Of a DNA stretch of 32,078 nucleotides, positions 31,171 through 32,078 are shown one piece after another. Both the position numbers and the translations under genes were made by a program. The notes beneath the pieces were generated by a model. It saw only the letters and a program-made list of their open reading frames with translations. It ran no database searches and was not told where the DNA came from. The DNA comes from Flavobacteriales bacterium (GTDB lineage: Bacteria; Bacteroidota; Bacteroidia; UBA10329). Position 1 is the stretch's first letter. Each line of letters begins with the position of its first letter. The DNA lies in contig JAGYJL010000032.1 of the NCBI GenBank assembly GCA_018402015.1, positions 1 to 32,078 of the forward strand, written 5' to 3'.

Positions 31171-32078
31171 TTATTCGCCCAACATCCCTTTGATCATATC
31201 GTTGGTCTCCTTTTCCTTCACCTCAGAAACGATAGCAACGATCTTTTCCACAATCTGAGTAGCCTCATCGGTTTGTATGGCCTCAGCAGATTGACGTAGA
31301 CCATTGAGTACCTGAATGGCAGAAAGGCGCATCCACCAAGCATCCTCATCAACAGCAATGCCTTTAAGGAAGGTGAGGCTTTTGAGTTGTGTGGCCAGGT
31401 CTTGATTCATGAGGTATTTACCGAAGATCTGAACGTAAACGTACTTATCGTTCGGATCGGATATGTTATCGTAACTGTTGATGAAGAAGTTCATTTGTTC
31501 TGGACCGCCATTCTTTGAGTACAGCGAGGCGATGGAGGAAACGAGGCCACCTTGAGCCCCATCCTCTGCTTTTTTAGCCAGAGTCAACGCGCGCTCATTA
31601 TCGTAGTTGGCAATGGCGTTAAGTGCCGAACCAAGAACAAGGTAAGAACGGTCGTCCATAGCACCTTCTATGACCGAACGAACGGAAGGATCGCCAGAGA
31701 AATTTTTGCTGAGTGCCGTGATGGCTTCTGCACGAACGGCAGATTTGGTATCCTTCTGTGCGAGGGTGATAAGTCTGTTCTTGTACAGCGAAGTGTCTGC
31801 AACGCTCTTGTTGTTGAGCGCTGCAAGAGCCACCTTACGGGTTCCCCAATATTCGTTTTCCAAGGTGTTGAGCATAGCTTCCACCACATCGGGGTTGGTG
31901 CTTGTTTTGAGACCTTTAAGTGCTTCGACCTTATCCAAGTATAATGGCGCATACTTGAGCATGAACAGGTACTCCTCTTCGGAGAGGGTTTCATCCATGG
32001 TACCCAACAGCATGTGCTCTGGGTCTACATTTACCAACTGTGGTTGGCCCAATACATCGAATTCGAAGGTCTGCTCAG
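31171..32078 (-). CDS. M1 aminopeptidase, C-terminal part only (5' end beyond window)
   Basis: About 302 codons of a gene that runs off the right edge with no start or stop there. The beginning, FEFDVLGQPQLVNVDPEHML, is the beta-sandwich end typical of Bacteroidota M1 aminopeptidases, followed by a HEAT-like all-helical domain: KYAPLYLDKVEALKGL, VALAALNNKS, ALNAIANYDNERALTLAKKA, AIQVLNGL. The catalytic zinc site lies outside the window, so activity cannot be judged. It reads in the same direction as the phosphatase gene; the 31069-31170 gap holds a small GCGTT/AACGC hairpin and no convincing promoter. Confidence 0.85.
   Translation of the reverse strand, partial: EQTFEFDVLGQPQLVNVDPEHMLLGTMDETLSEEEYLFMLKYAPLYLDKVEALKGLKTSTNPDVVEAMLNTLENEYWGTRKVALAALNNKSVADTSLYKNRLITLAQKDTKSAVRAEAITALSKNFSGDPSVRSVIEGAMDDRSYLVLGSALNAIANYDNERALTLAKKAEDGAQGGLVSSIASLYSKNGGPEQMNFFINSYDNISDPNDKYVYVQIFGKYLMNQDLATQLKSLTFLKGIAVDEDAWWMRLSAIQVLNGLRQSAEAIQTDEATQIVEKIVAIVSEVKEKETNDMIKGMLGE

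Overview
The window looks like a piece of chromosome from a member of the Bacteroidota, probably Flavobacteriia-like; genus cannot be told from this sequence. Reasons: secreted proteins carrying both kinds of type IX secretion (T9SS) C-terminal signal (type B 'gliding motility-associated' at 16523-16801, type A in the genes at 27365 and probably 24563), promoters of the Bacteroidota form TTTG-N18-20-TAnnTTTG (e.g. 23426-23455, 20685-20716), and lineage-typical families (DUF6702, a short Gre-like factor, Bacteroidota-type M1 peptidases, oligopeptidase B).

Layout. 1-1354: 3' two thirds of an oligopeptidase B gene. 1351-4158: a decayed, AT-richer islet containing a polytopic membrane protein broken by at least eight frame changes, a coupled broken small gene, a broken SAM methyltransferase on the minus strand and an orphan 3' gene end. 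4139-7741: M1 metallopeptidase, DUF192 lipoprotein and an unknown secreted protein, with an interspersed palindromic repeat just before the last. 7745-8353 (minus): a coiled-coil protein. 8442-12276: tight cluster HupE-like membrane protein, second M1 peptidase, Gre-like factor, DUF6702. 12273-14332 (minus): mnmH-selD, the tRNA selenouridine pathway. 14413-16533: tex. 16523-20623 (minus): a 1366-residue secreted T9SS protein with a beta-helix-like start, a ~265-residue glycine-rich insert, repeated Ig-like/PKD modules and a type B C-terminus. 20813-21754: OmpA-family lipoprotein. 21751-23234 (minus): PAP2 phosphatase and a coiled-coil secreted protein. 23295-23401 (minus): tRNA with CAU anticodon, probably tRNA-Ile2, with a clear terminator. 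23481-24104: HAD hydrolase. 24096-25375 (minus): methylmalonyl-CoA epimerase and a secreted protein. 25539-26573: solute-binding lipoprotein that seems to lack most of its second lobe. 26598-29568: SDR, a secreted PQQ-type sugar dehydrogenase and a TPR-like protein. 29572-31068 (minus): membrane PP2C/SpoIIE-type phosphatase. 31171-32078 (minus): C-terminal part of a third M1 peptidase.

Taken together this is mostly envelope and secretion biology: cell-surface peptidases, T9SS cargo, lipoproteins and a sensor phosphatase, mixed with housekeeping genes. Every intact convergent gene pair meets within -11 to +3 bp, so there is almost no room for terminators between them. The most interesting leads are the HupE/M1/Gre/DUF6702 cluster (possible metal handling, with a His at the predicted mature N-terminus of DUF6702), the glycine-rich adhesin-like protein, the apparently abridged solute-binding protein, the back-to-back divergent promoters at the tRNA, and the decayed islet. 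No CRISPR array, transposase, integrase or phage gene was seen.
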